64,000 nucleotides of DNA, from the NCBI GenBank assembly GCA_963931865.1, contig OZ007518.1:6440570-6504569 (forward strand), in the 5' to 3' direction. This document shows positions 37,500 through 49,190 of this stretch, piece after piece. A model generated the notes under the pieces. It had not been told where the DNA came from, ran no database searches, and saw nothing but the letters and a program-made list of their open reading frames with translations. This DNA comes from Axinella damicornis. Lineage: Eukaryota; Porifera; Demospongiae; Axinellida; Axinellidae. The position numbers and the translations under genes are program-made. Each line of letters begins with the position of its first letter. Positions within the stretch are counted from its first letter, which is position 1.

Positions 37500-38030
37500 T
37501 GTTCTGCAAGAACTTTTTGAGCACTGTGCTGCTACAACGGGTGTACCCGATACTCTCCGAGACCTAAAGACCTTGAGATACCTTCGTGCTCTGAACGAAA
37601 TTTTCGAGAGGGGGATTCTATCCAATGGGAGAATTCAGGTAATTGCTGATGAAGAAATATTACTGATGCGAGAGGTATTCGCCTACTTTGAAAGTGGGTA
37701 TGAGGAGTTGGCTGAGCTCGAGGATGGAGCTGACCCAGACAGCACTACTCAGACAGATTTTCCAGCATGGCAGGTAAATGGGTTTACTTTGTACATTAAT
37801 GATACCCTGGGTACCTCATCACACCAGTTCGCATCAATGGGAGTGCAATCGAGAGGTAGCTACTTCAGCCAGCTGAAATATGCAGCGAGGGGACAAATTT
37901 CCGCCATCAACTTTGAAACTGCACAAGCAGCAGTTGAACAACCAAGGCTGCTTCTACCAAGCGACCTCGTGAGGCTGACTGTAGGGATGCAGGTTTAGAT
38001 CTGCATCCTAGTAAGCAAACCAAAAAGTGA
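37500..38030 (+). pseudogene. P-element/THAP9-like transposase C-terminal fragment, copy B
   Basis: The frame is more complete than in copy A: LQELFEHCAATTGVPDTLRD, LRYLRALNEIFERGI, EEILLMREVFAYFESGYEEL, FPAWQVNGFTLY, SRGSYFSQLKYAARGQISAI. A lost base near 37940 shifts out of the KAASTKRPREADCR tail, and the terminal KKRKV has a stop (TGA for CGA). The family call is tentative, as for copy A. Confidence 0.45.
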
Positions 38031-38364
38031 AAGGTTTGATCACTCAACTGTGTGAATTGATTAATTTGCCTGTATGTACATTAGCAACATTTTGCTGTTG
38101 ATATTCCCATGACAAGCACACTGATATGTATCATCTATAAGTTATTAATTATCACTGATCATCAAAGTGTTACCTTCACAATTCAGTAAAACTGGCTGCT
38201 GTTCATGATTGTATGTGTTAACAATCTTGCCTATACTAGTTAGTTCAGAAATACATGTCTTAATAATGTCTTTGGGGACTGGGTCCATGTCAGTACTAGA
38301 CAGCATGATGTGATCATTTCGTGTAGCATATTATCGTGCTGAAGTTTCATCTCTGTGACTTTAA

Positions 38365-38993
38365 CCCTATACCCCCGAGGCGCATGCGCAGAAATCAATC
38401 GCGTGGTTACACAAAAGCTAATGAAAATGGCGTTTTTTGTGTTGTATCGATTCATTGGCATTGTATCTTGTAAAATAGCTGAGTTCAGGTATTGATAGTT
38501 ATACTTATTTGGCTTGAAAACAAACCTGCTTCGTTCCTGAAGTAGTCCCGCGACTTGGCAGTGAGGCCTGTGAAAGACACAGCGGTGGAAACGCAGGTTG
38601 TCGCTGTGCTCTCGAGAATGACGGCAAAACCACGGCAGAAGTTGGCTGACTGGCCCAGCAACGGTAGGTTTCCAGTGTGGGTGAGATAACTGGCTAGTAC
38701 AAACTCGATAGAACAACTTGATCGTACGATATAAGCTGTAATATGCCGTAACTAAGTACACATCGCTCGACAAGTAAACTTCTAACGCGATTTGTGGGGA
38801 AAGTCCCTATGGAACGCCACAGCTAATTATGCTTCACTCGACTTCCTGTGACACGTAAATCACTTATCCAAAGTCCGATCGTGTAGCTATGGCGATAAAT
38901 AGCCGGAATCCTGTTTCGGGCGCATACGGGCGCTCTCGGGTTTAACGGGCGCTTAATTATTGGGCGCATACGGGCGCTATCGGGGGTAAAGGG
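38365..38993. mobile_element. piggyBac-like TTAA MITE of a second family, inside the unknown gene copy B
   Basis: 629 bp, CCCTATACCCCCGAGG to CGGGGGTAAAGGG, flanked by TTAA at 38361-38364 and 38994-38997. Copy A keeps the unfilled GACTTTAAAGAGATG at 24487. Internal GGCGCATACGGGCGCT repeats (38918-38980). The open frame inside is not recognisable. Confidence 0.88.
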
Positions 38994-39029
38994 TTAAAGA
39001 GATGCTCTCCATAGCGCTTAAAGTTAGCT

Positions 39030-40187
39030 TCATTCGAGGGGCAACCGCACTCCTGGTAGCCGCGGTTAAACGGTAGCACAAGCTAAGTGTGACAGTTCGT
39101 TCCTATTATCACACATCACCATGATAGCTATATACAGGGAAGATCACAAATTATTTAGAGTGCTCTCAAGTACCATTCACAAAGTAGCCGCGTTGCAACC
39201 TGCCGTAGCGCAAGCTAAGTATCGCAATATGTTCTTAACGCACATGCCACGTGGCAATCACGCTCAAGTCGATCACGAGCAATGGCGACCAAAAGTAAGA
39301 CAAGACATTATTACAGCACTCACAACTTAGCCAGCACGGTGAGTTTCGGTATATAAGCGTCAGTGAACGACAGCGATCACGGCCGTGGGGTCAGAATCTT
39401 CGTGTGCCTTTCCTAAGAACGGTACTGCCACCGGAAGTCGAGGGAGCGCTCGAGCAATGGCGGCCAACGGCGAGACAAAAGCGCTCATATCTCCACCACC
39501 AAGGTGAGTTTCAGCACCAACTTTTATCATTCAGGTCAGTGCATGATAGCGATCACGGCGGTGTAGTCAGAATCTCTGTAGGCCAATCCTAAGTACTCAA
39601 ACATTATTTATATTATGTTGGATTCTATTATATTACGAGGGGCAACCGCACTCCTGGTAGCCGCGTTGCAACCGGTTGCATCTCACTGGACGCGCAAGTT
39701 GCAGCTCATTCCAAATAACGTACAATGTCATGTCACGTGCGGTCGATCGAGTCAGCAATGTCGGGCGTCCAAAGGGAAGACAAGAACTTATTACAGGCGC
39801 TCACAACTTCGAGAGTACGGTGAGTTTCGGCATGCGAGCGTCAGTGAACGACAGCGATCACACCTGTGTGGTCAGAATCTTTGTGGGGCCTTCGTATAGC
39901 TGTACTGGCAACAACCTTAGAAGAGAGCGATCGAGCAATGGCGGCCGACGGCACGACAAAAGCGCTTGTATCTCTACAACCATGGTAAGTTTCAGCACCA
40001 AAATTGTGCGGTTGGGTTGCTGCATGGTAGTGATCACGACGGTGTAGTCAGAATCTTTGTAGGCCATTCCTATCTCGCCAACGAGTTATTTATTATTTAA
40101 TTACGCGGCACAATTTTTCCCCTACCAGGAGTGTAATATTACGTGGCACAATTTTTCCTATACCAGGAGTGTAACATTTCACTTTTG
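39030..40187. mobile_element. 1.16-kb insertion with four ATG-plus-donor modules
   Basis: Specific to copy B. GGGGCAACCGCACTCCTGG (39040, again at 39641) and CCAGGAGTGTAA (40126, 40162) give inverted ends. Two composite units, about 39240-39600 and 39740-40075, each carry two similar modules: an ATG, 35-60 nt of open frame, then GTGAGTTTC or GTAAGTTTC, then AACGACAGCGATCAC or AGCGATCACGGCGG. Confidence 0.55.
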
Positions 40188-41049
40188 ACGTTGGTTGCTA
40201 TCTTCTGTATGAATGGAAGCAACTCCCACTTCGGAAAAACACGGCCACCTCTTTCGGTACTGAGTAGAGATGCAGGCAGATGCATTTGCTTCTCATCATT
40301 ATTCATTGTCAGATGTTTAAGGAACTTGACCTCACATTGGATTTTATTTTTGTTTGAACCCTCTTCAGCGCACATGAAGCATTTGATGTAGCTGAGCAGC
40401 ACAAACTCGGTACAACGACTCCTCACTTTCTTCCAGATCAATAGTCTCTTCATCTGAGCATTTCACTGGGTTGATTACCCAGTTCACTCTCTTTCCTGCT
40501 AAGAACACGCAACTGTTGGTATATGAACACCTGTCTTGCAATTGCATGGCAGAAAGCAAAGATAGTGTTGGAACTGCAAGGCGCATCATAGAAGACTGTG
40601 ATGGCAATGGTAGTAACATGGTGAGCAGCAGGGATGATCAATTCATCTTCTGGCTCCTCCTGATGATCACTGAAGGCAATAGTCAACCCTAGCTCTGCCA
40701 CTTTGCGAATGCGTTGTAACCATAGCACTTGGAATTCAGCATATCTGTCTGCAGCTGGTGTGGGTTTTGTTATTCCAAATAGAGTGCAGTATTCATCTGC
40801 AAGGCAGCAGATCAATTCCCTGGCTTCGCTTGTCAGTGCACTGTGGTGTGAAAGTTTTTCATGCAGTGCAGCATGCTCTGGAAACTGAGCCATACTGACT
40901 GGAGATGACTATCCCACAGATCTGTTCTTCATCGTAATGTGCCAGGAAAGTCTCCAAATCGTTACGTTCACGCTTTGTTAATGCCTTCCTTCTTCTCGTT
41001 GCCATCACACTACTACTCCAATACACTCACGCACGCTACTACGGGTTAG

Positions 41050-41690
41050 TGTAAAACCTGGACTCTGGACTCTGGACTGGACCGTGGACTGGACTCTGGA
41101 CCGGATTTTGGCTGGATATTGGACTCAATCATTCATGGCCCAGAAGGAATACAGAAGACCAAGCTGGTCCACAACAAAATACAACACACACACATGATCA
41201 GTTGGTTCAAACTCAACAGCTAGCACGCCCTGTTCCACTTCCATCAAGTGACCAGGGTTCTGATATCCGTAAAAATAATCCCGTTGGATAGAGCCCATCG
41301 TCATCAGAGAACTTGACACACAACGTCGTCATCACAGACACGAAATCAGTCTTGTAGCTCACCCAGACAGCAAACTGCATAACAATCGACGGCACCCGCT
41401 TTGTTCTGCCAGGAACGACCAGATTCCCGATATTTGCCCCAGCAGAAATAATCCTGTAGGATAGAGCTCCAGCCTCCACCAGTACATCTCAGGGTAGCTA
41501 CTCCACGTCGTCCCCCGGACTTAAGTTCCCATAGGCATCCACTGATATATAGCGACCCCTGACATGCCTTCTAGGCCATGCGTACAAAGTCAAGTCGAAT
41601 ATCCAGTCCAAAATCCAGTCCAAAACGCAGTTCAGAGTCCAGTCCACGGTCCAGTCCAGAGTCCCGAGTCCAGGTTTAGCACCAACCCAG
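41050..41690. mobile_element. GTCCA-rich inverted-repeat element
   Basis: The left arm ACCTGGACTCTGGACTC, then GGACTGGACCGTGGACTGG (41057-41126), mirrors the right arm ending GTCCAGAGTC, CGAGTCCAGGT (41590-41686). The interior (41150-41580) also exists in copy A at 26690-27110. Confidence 0.65.
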
Positions 41691-42840
41691 CTACTACAGT
41701 GTTTACACAGACTATGTACACGTGGGCTTGAAACAGCTTCCTGTTAAGTACCTGTTAAACATATTCACCACTGATTGTCTACCTCATACCGAGATGGAGG
41801 TAGTGGAACCCATATGGCAGTAGCACACTCTTATTGTTATGAATTATTGGTGCCAAGACACAAGAATATAGAGTGCACTGCATGACTTCGTGTTCGCCTG
41901 GTGGCCTTGCCATTTTCCTTTCCCAACCGAAAATCTCAATGGTACACATTGCTACATGTGGCTACGTACGTGTATGCGTGGCTACAGGATTCCACACCAA
42001 GATATGCACACTCCTGTGTGAGACGTACAATGTAGATGTTCCTGCAAATAGACGCCACCCTCTAATAGATGCCACCCACGAATAGATGACGTAAAATTGG
42101 AAGAACTGAGCGAAATACACACTGCGGCCACTAACCAAAAACTAAGTATTAAAGTAAACATCGCAACACATGATCATAGTCTCCAGCTCGTCCTCATCCT
42201 CCTCACCCATGACCTTGTATCAACAAAAGGATCTTCAAACTCAGCTATATGCTGGAGAGATGGTTTGCACTCTATGTCTGGAAAGACCTCTTGAGTTAAT
42301 TTGAAGCATGCATACATGTACTACCGGCGGCCATATATGTACGACATCGATCCAGCTGTTACCCACTCCGTGACCTGTTCGCATCTCATTTTGGTGCGGC
42401 GTCTATTCGAGTATGGCGTTTACTGGAGGGCAGCGTTATTTATTTTTCAGCAGTATTAGCCCCAGCTGGTAGTACATGTAGTTCGATTAATCTGTGCATG
42501 CGTGTTAGATGACAACGGTTGGACGTACTTTCGCTCCATGCCTTGGAAAAAATCTGTGTGATAAATTCTTATCTTCCCTTTAAATTGCTGCCATTGCTGA
42601 TTCAATATCGACTGAGCATGGTCCTCACGTGACATGTGCATTAATTGGAACAAGCTGTAGTATGCTACCAGTGAGTTGTAATTGTAACTGGTTACCAGGA
42701 GTGCAGTACGTTGTCCCTCAACAAAAATATTATTATGAAGCAATTTGGGGGGGCATTTGATACTGTTATGGCAGGCTGGCCCAAACATTTCAGTTTACGG
42801 TCTGTTTTGTATAATAGAAGGTGAACCTGAAAAATTATAT
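41691..42840. other. Unassigned stretch after copy B
   Basis: It contains AATAGACGCCACCC/AATAGATGCCACCC direct repeats (42049-42080) and a minus-strand open segment (42305-42185, EVFPDIECKPSLQHIAEF) without clear borders. No firm feature. Confidence 0.35.
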
Positions 42841-42887
42841 TGAGCCCTGCATTGACAGTGTGTGTCAGTCAACCCTTGCACTTTCAG

Positions 42888-43805
42888 GGAGTTGGGACAG
42901 ACATCGGGTGTACTCCTGTGGACGCAGCACTCCCAATAACTAGTTCTTCTGCACTGGTATGCAAGCAGCTACTACATGTATGCTTTTGCACGGACAACAT
43001 GCACATTCCACCGGATGCGATTTGTGCGGCTCTTTGTCATGATTATAATGCCCTGTCAGCACATTTGATAGTAGTGAAGGTTTCCCATTATACAAGTATG
43101 TACATCACACAATGGCTGACATTAGCCTCGTTCCCAGGCCCCATACGAGAAATCAAAAGGGGGCCTGGTAGCACTACCATGTTAAATCTGTTGCTGCTGT
43201 ACACGTCATCAAACGCGTGCTACGGTAGGACACGCCACATTTCAAACATCAGATCAGCTGACTATCACCGTCATAAAGATTAACGTGGAGCCCGAGAGAG
43301 CAGTATATTGGTTGATTGGGACTCCAGCTAGTGCTGATAGATGGTCGGGAAGTTTGTCGCGATGACCCATAAGCGTAAACAGCGCTCTCCAATTTCGTTC
43401 GTCTAGCCATCTCCTGCAAACGCAACAGCACTTCTTCATAAAGGAAAGAGACAAGGACGCCGCAGTCTGGAGTGGCAAAGTAAGCTCTATAACAGTCTGC
43501 ATGGTTCGTTTTGTGCTGTATAATACTAGTCAACTCTTTATCTCATGTGAAGGGATCATGTTTGTGGGTGGTTTCCTTCTGAAATCTGATTGGCTCCTTT
43601 TGAATTTGTGAGGCATATTCGACAGAAATTATATGGAAGTGCTACCAGGCCCCTTTCCGATTTTTGGATGGGGCCTGGGAACGAGGCTAGGCAGACATAC
43701 TCTACAATGAACTTACATAATATGCTTTCACAGGGACGTAAAGTACTGATAGAAGAGTTGAGCACTGCAAGGAAGGAGACAAAAGAACGTTACTTTATGG
43801 ATTGA
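42888..43805 (+). CDS. Two 3' exons of an unrecognised gene
   Basis: Exon 42888-43079 (64 codons; acceptor TTGCACTTTCAG; GVGTDIGCTPVDAALP to SAHLIVVK) joins in phase 0 to 43734-43805 (acceptor ATGCTTTCACAG; GRKVLIEELSTARKETKERY, FMD, stop). Agreement of phases and splice sites argues for a real gene. The first exon has several Cys and His but no pattern I can name. The intron holds a 560-bp MITE. Upstream exons would lie before 42880 and were not identified. Confidence 0.5.
43132..43690. mobile_element. TAGCCTCGTTCCCAGG MITE with about 45-bp TIRs
   Basis: The left arm TTAGCCTCGTTCCCAGGCCC continues to GGGCCTGGTAGCAC. The right arm runs GTGCTACCAGGCCC to GGGCCTGGGAACGAGGCTAG. It lies in the intron of the preceding gene. 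An interior minus-strand open frame (43533-43249) is unrecognised. Confidence 0.8.
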
Positions 43806-43833
43806 CAGTACGATTTCACTGTACCAATAGTGT

Positions 43834-44340
43834 TACCGTAAGTGCTCTAAGTTTGCGTCACCGAAAAATCATTATTTTTCCACATGACGCAAGATTAGAA
43901 AATAATGCCAGAAAAAAAATTCATGTCACACATAATAATTGTTGCAAGATCGTGTGTGTGAGCGCTATGGCAGCTAAGATTTCATGTATGTACAGCGTTC
44001 TTTACACGTACAGAAGGACCTCCGCCGATTCGTGGACTTCGAGTGCGGAGACACTCCAAGCGGGCCGGGATCGCGGAAACCTTGAAAGGTAGTAGAGCCC
44101 ATTGATTTTACCGACAGCGATCACTCGAAGGATCCACCGTGCCAGATGACATCACCACCTTTATACAGCTTCAGCTTGCACTTTGCACTCAACGCAAGCC
44201 AGCCACTGAACACTTTGCAGAGCAACGCAACAACAGAATGGGACGAGGTAAATTTTGACGCAAAATTAGAAATCATCGTTTCGGAATCATCAACTTTGAC
44301 GCAGAATTAGAGTGGCGCATATTTAGAGTGCTTACGGCTA
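43834..44340. mobile_element. CCGTAAGTGCTCTAA inverted-repeat MITE
   Basis: Left end CCGTAAGTGCTCTAAGTTTG, right end ATATTTAGAGTGCTTACGG. Internal TTTGACGCAGAATTAG words repeat near the right end. Confidence 0.65.
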
Positions 44341-44863
44341 TGAGTGCCTGAATGTGATCGATATGCAAGCTTATTTTTATTGCATGTGGTATTTACAATG
44401 CATGTAAATTCTCAATGTGCACAACTTCCGTTCATGATCACCACACCATCAAACAGTAGCATGCATACACTATTGGGTTCTAGGTACATGCATGACCAAA
44501 GAGGAGCTCCCTTACTAGCCTCGTTCCCAGCCTTGCCCAGTTTTTCGTGGCTTGCAGTATGGAAACGTGGGAAAGGGCCTGGTAACTTTTGCTCACATGG
44601 GTGATGTCAGGATAGATAGGATGGTAGAAACGGTTTGATTGAACGTGGGCACACTAGCTGGGGCTCAGAACAGCTAAGGTACCAGGTAACTTACCACGCA
44701 TATCTAGTTACATGTAGTGGGGGGCGACTGTCATACCCACCAAGCGTTAAACGGGTACTTGGTTGAATACTACAACGAAAAGGTGCTTTTCATTCTGAAA
44801 ATGTTTACCAATAATTTTATTGATTACATAATGCTCACGTGAGGAAAGATACCAGGCCTGCTC

Positions 44864-45463
44864 TTAGCCTCGGTCCCAGGCTCTCTCCTCAAACCCGGGG
44901 GAGGAGAGGGCCTGGTAACATTTGCAAAAAAAGCTGTTGACTTCCGGCGCGTCATCATCCATGTGATAAACGAAGGACACTCCTACTTTTGTGGTAAATG
45001 TCGTGTGAGTTACAAATCAGTCATGCACTATTGAAAATATTGCTCTTTGTTTTCAAGGTATCCCCAACTTCACAGAAGTCCGAGACACTTCTAAAGCTAA
45101 CCAGGACAGCTCACTTTGTGAACAGTTGACCCTGTAAGTGACGACAAACAATGAATGAGTTGGTCCAGCAAACAAACCGCAGTGAACAGCGAGATTAGAC
45201 CAGTGCCCTCTCGCACACCGTGTCAACTGCCTTGCCCCGAAGCGTTCAGTTCTGAGCATACAATTCACGCATTAGCACGGCAGTGATCGAAGGTAAACGC
45301 CTACAAAATATTTACGTGTTCACATGGTTTTGTTCTGCAATCTGATTGGTTCCACAAGATCCAGGCGCCGGAAGTCAACAGGTTTTCACGCAAATGTTAT
45401 CAGGCTCTCCCCTCCCCCGTTTCCGGCGACGAAAAGCAGGGCAGGGCCTGGGAAAGAGGCTAC
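44864..45463. mobile_element. TAGCCTCG-family MITE with about 100-bp TIRs
   Basis: The left end runs TTAGCCTCGGTCCCAGGCTC to TTGACTTCCGGCGC. The right end runs GCGCCGGAAGTCAACAGG to GGGCCTGGGAAAGAGGCTA. A further family half-site lies at 44516-44600. The related 46010-46075 segment carries GCGCT/CCAGGCTCTC text and abuts a 24-nt C run (46079-46102). Confidence 0.75.
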
Positions 45464-47560
45464 TCCCTTACCTAGTCAAAGTGTGCTGTAATTACACTTC
45501 AGGCTTCATGTAAATTCCACAAGTCCACTTCAAAGGTTTACATGACACAATTTCCCCCCTTACTAGGAGTGTGACAGGAGTTCCACCCCACACTGTGACA
45601 TCTAAAGTGCTTGGCAACAAGGCAAGGCAGTGGCACAAGCATCAGGTTGGCCATCTGAAATATGACCCCAAGGTTCGTTTTGGTGGGGAGGAGAGAGTCC
45701 CCCCCAAATTGAGTCTCTGATGCCACCCCCCTCCAACCCCTATTGAGACTTTGCTGGCCCCTGAGCCCGTAAGCAGCGATATACGATGAGAGAGCTGGTC
45801 CTGCAAACAGACAGTGAGCTCAGAGCAGTGGCCCTCTCACACAACTTTCATCTGCCTGCTACCAACCTTTATCCTTCACACTCATTTCTGAGTCTACAAT
45901 TCAGCACGGCAGGGAATGTAAACATGCCTACAATATAGTCACATGTTCACGTGATTTGTTCTGCAATCTGATTGGTACCGCCAGAATCCTGGCAGCGGAA
46001 GTCCACGGTTCAACCCCCCCAACGCTACCAGGCTCTCTTCTCCCATTTGAGAATGAGAGCCTGGAAATGAGGCTACCACCCCCCCCCCCCCCCCCCCCCC
46101 CCGAACAATTTTCGATGATATCCATACAAGTGCCAAAGCAATAGATCTTGAACTCACCCCAACGATAATCCTTGTGACCCAGCCCAGAACGAGGTAGAAC
46201 ACACACCGTGCAGTTGCGATTAGCTACGGAAGACAACAAAATTAATATCAAATAAGTATGACTGCATCAGTCTGAGAAAGGGACCTTAATGTGTTTCAGC
46301 AAAAGTAAGTGTAATCTTGTGTTTGTTTACAGAGTTTAGTAGCAATGGCATGGAAATGAAGCCCTAGGACAGCATCATCAGTAAATTGGATGGAAATTCA
46401 TCACATTTTGATGACACGGCCTTTCTTGGAAAATGGCAATGCTACAAAGGTAGTCTCATGCCCAGCCCTTCACGCGCGCCCCCACGGAGAAGGTCTGGTG
46501 TTTTGAGTGTGATATCTTGTCACTAACACGTTTGCAATCTGGAATTTGAGATGGCCAATGAAATCGAAGAGTGTGCACATAATATACTACTAATTATTGT
46601 GGGTTACGTGACCGATCGATCGATCGAGGAGGCAAAAACAGCTCAGTTTAATAAACAACTCGTAACAAGGACTTACTTCGCTGTTGGTTGATGACACCCC
46701 TTCGTAGCTTCTAAGAACCTTTCAGCCATCTCCACTCCAAAGAACAACGGTTTACGGCAATACCGGAATAACGAAGAAGTCCACCGTCCTTCTGTTAGCA
46801 GCCGATGTTTCGGGGGTTAGGGGACGTCGCTGACTACTTGAAGGTAGGGTAGCCGCTGTTGAATAGTACAGAAAGGAGCGTTTATCCTCAAATTTCTCTG
46901 ATAATTGCATTCTTAGCGCAATCAGGCTTCAATTGAACCTACGCTGGACACGCCTCTGTGACAAGAAAAGTAACTGAAACCACCAGACATTCTCCGCCGG
47001 TGGGCGTGGACGTCTGGGCACGAGACAACTACAAAGGCATGTGAGAGCACCAGACTTCTGGAAAGGGTTGGCACTATAGTTAAAGGCTAGTACTAGTCCA
47101 CTGTACCAAGAATCACTTGATTCTCACAACATCTTGTGGCAACTAACATTAGAGTGGCAGGGCAGAAACCACTGATCACGTTCCTACTTAGCATGACTCA
47201 ACACGCATGTACGTACACATGCACATACACACATAATTATACACAATGAGATAGCCTCACACTAACGCATTAGGCAGTTACCTTCACATAATTAGATATA
47301 TCGCACACATCGTGGATTTACTGGTCGATATGAAACCGGATTCGACCATTTTCTCGAAATTGCATAACTTTGAATTTCAAACTGTTTTGTTTCCAGAAGT
47401 AACCATGGCAACGAAATATTTTTCTACAAGTACTAACCTTCAACTACATGTAATGCCATCCTATATTACAAGTCTGGAGCTCCCTCAATCACAATGATAC
47501 ACATGCCTGTAGTAGTGCTGCCCGTTAAATGAAACATTTGGCACAATCAAAAATGCCATG
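45464..47560. other. Intergenic stretch
   Basis: Apart from the foldback remnant at 46010-46075 and the poly-C run there, I recognise nothing. Confidence 0.35.
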
Positions 47561-47612
47561 AAGTCTTGCACCGTTAGAGAGTCATCTCTCTAACGGTGCC
47601 GCTCCAAGACTT
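47561..47612. repeat. Strong hairpin GCACCGTTAGAGAG
   Basis: A perfect 14-bp stem (47568-47581 with 47586-47599) around TCAT, with a second outer pairing of AAGTCTTG and CCAAGACTT. Function unknown; it may be the core of a small foldback. Confidence 0.8.
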
Positions 47613-47746
47613 TACGCACTCAAAATTATGATCTGTACATAAACACACGTGCAGTGGTGTCAGCCTGTGCCTTACCGTATTTATGCTAATAAAACGGTAT
47701 AAAAACAAATAATTTCAAAATCCATTACCGTAGGATTGGAATCATA

Positions 47747-49190
47747 GAAATTCCAGGAAATGAATTTGTATCGCTAGATTGGATGGACCGTTGTAATAGA
47801 TAGAAATTGTCGCGCTGCATTTGTATAGGTAATCACATGGGTTTCGAGTGCAATTTGGGAAATAATTGCACGAGCAACAGGCAAAGTAATTGCACGAGTG
47901 ATAGCGAGTGCAATTTATGACTGTTGTGAGTGCAATTATCCCCAAATGGCACGAGAATACATGTGATTAAATACTAATCATGTACTTCCAGGCATGGCAT
48001 GCCGGCATGGTCGAAAGCAAGCGGCTTGAGCGATTAAAGCCACGCCCCAACCACAAAAGCGCTCGAAGCGCGAGCGAACTACACGCTACTAGTACCGCTT
48101 ATCTTATTCGCTCAGAGTACTGACCTGTTCTTCAGTTGTGTAGTGAAGCGGAAGCGCGGTGTTGCAACTGACACCCCCAGGGTCCCAAAACAGCAGCACA
48201 GAGCCTGTGTGCGCATAACTGCCACGAACAGTACGGCAGCAGCGCTATTAGTGCCACCGTTTCTGTGACAACACTTTCGCCACGCCATCGTTCGGTTCTC
48301 ACAGCGTTTCTTCAGCTCAGGTACAGAAAGCTTAATCAACGCGAGCGCTCACACAGTACAGCCATTTTCAACTGTTGCTAATGCGTAGCCATGACGCGAA
48401 CGCTCGTTGCTAGGGCGGAGCTTCACCTGATTGGCTAGCGCGCGGCGCGCGCTGCGGCCGCTTCGTAACCGTGCAATTTCTGACAGCCCTCGGGCTACAA
48501 TAACCGTGCAATTTGGGAAAAAATTGCACGCTTTTCTATGGGAGTAAATGTATGGCAACTATATAAGTATGTGATTAGGAGAGAAATTGTTTGTTATTCC
48601 AGGAAATGGGCGTCGAAATGCCATCCCACGTACTGCATTTCGAGTGTTTGTAGCTGCACTATTCCAGGAACTGGGCATCTACTTCCATGCCATCATTGCA
48701 ATGGGCTGCATTTGTGACTGTTATTCCAGGAACATGGACATCAACTGCCACTGCCACAAGCTGGCATTCGGCATTTGTGACTGTTGCGACTACACTATTC
48801 CAGGAAATGGACACTCACTGCAGTGCCACACGCTGCATTTCGGCGGCTGCATTTCGGCGGCGTGGCTATAGTAATTCCAAGAAATGGGCATCATCAACCA
48901 CGACGCCACGCTGAATTTCGAGGGAACTCCGAGGGAACTCCGAGGGAACTCCGAGGGAACTCGTTTGTGACCAAGGACTGCTGTATTCCAGGAAATAGGC
49001 ATCACTGACTGCCCTGCCATGCCACTGCCACACAGTGCATTTGGACCAATCAGACTGACTGTAAATGTGTACTTGGAACTCACGTTGTTTGGATAAGAAC
49101 ATTTCCTGGTATTGGAATCTTCCAAATAATTAGTGTCCAGAGCTACCACTTAATTGGATTAGTGGAAATTCCAGGAATTGAATTTCTACC
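47747..49190. repeat. TTCCAGGAA repeat cluster
   Basis: ATTCCAGGAA(A/C)TGGGCATC-like units of about 60-100 bp recur at 48597, 48661, 48722, 48797, 48873 and 48985. Outer inverted copies near 47747 (AAATTCCAGGAAATGAATTT) and 49158 (GAAATTCCAGGAATTGAATT) enclose them. Within, a GTGCAATTTGGGAAA pair (47850, 48511) borders a CpG-rich block, and CGAGGGAACTC is repeated four times at 48917-48961. Confidence 0.65.

Larger units (their letters stand above)
38230..41005 (-). pseudogene. Unrecognised conserved gene, copy B, interrupted twice
   Basis: Same protein blocks as copy A, from MATRRRKALTKRERNDLETF (ATG at 41005) to DPVP-like text near 38290. It is interrupted by 39030-40187 after NVKS/M and by the TTAA element 38365-38993 within HLFKVTEM. 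The C-terminal end lacks the copy A stop because of a 4-nt addition (TTAGTTAG). No family recognised. Confidence 0.55.
27950..41690. repeat. Tandem segmental duplication, copy B
   Basis: Colinear with copy A. B-only insertions: 28845-33103 (foldback element), 35804-36343 (minisatellite composite), about 36893-37345 (with an orphan exon), 38365-38993 (TTAA element), 39030-40187 (repeated start modules). It ends within a GTCCA-rich inverted-repeat element (41050-41690). Confidence 0.88.

Noticed and set aside
38240..38773. 177-codon minus-strand frame in the TTAA element as a transposase
   Set aside because: No DDD motif or Cys-rich tail of piggyBac; the part beyond the element belongs to the unknown gene.
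42185..42305. Minus-strand segment EVFPDIECKPSLQHIAEF as an exon
   Set aside because: No convincing donor or acceptor and no recognised family.
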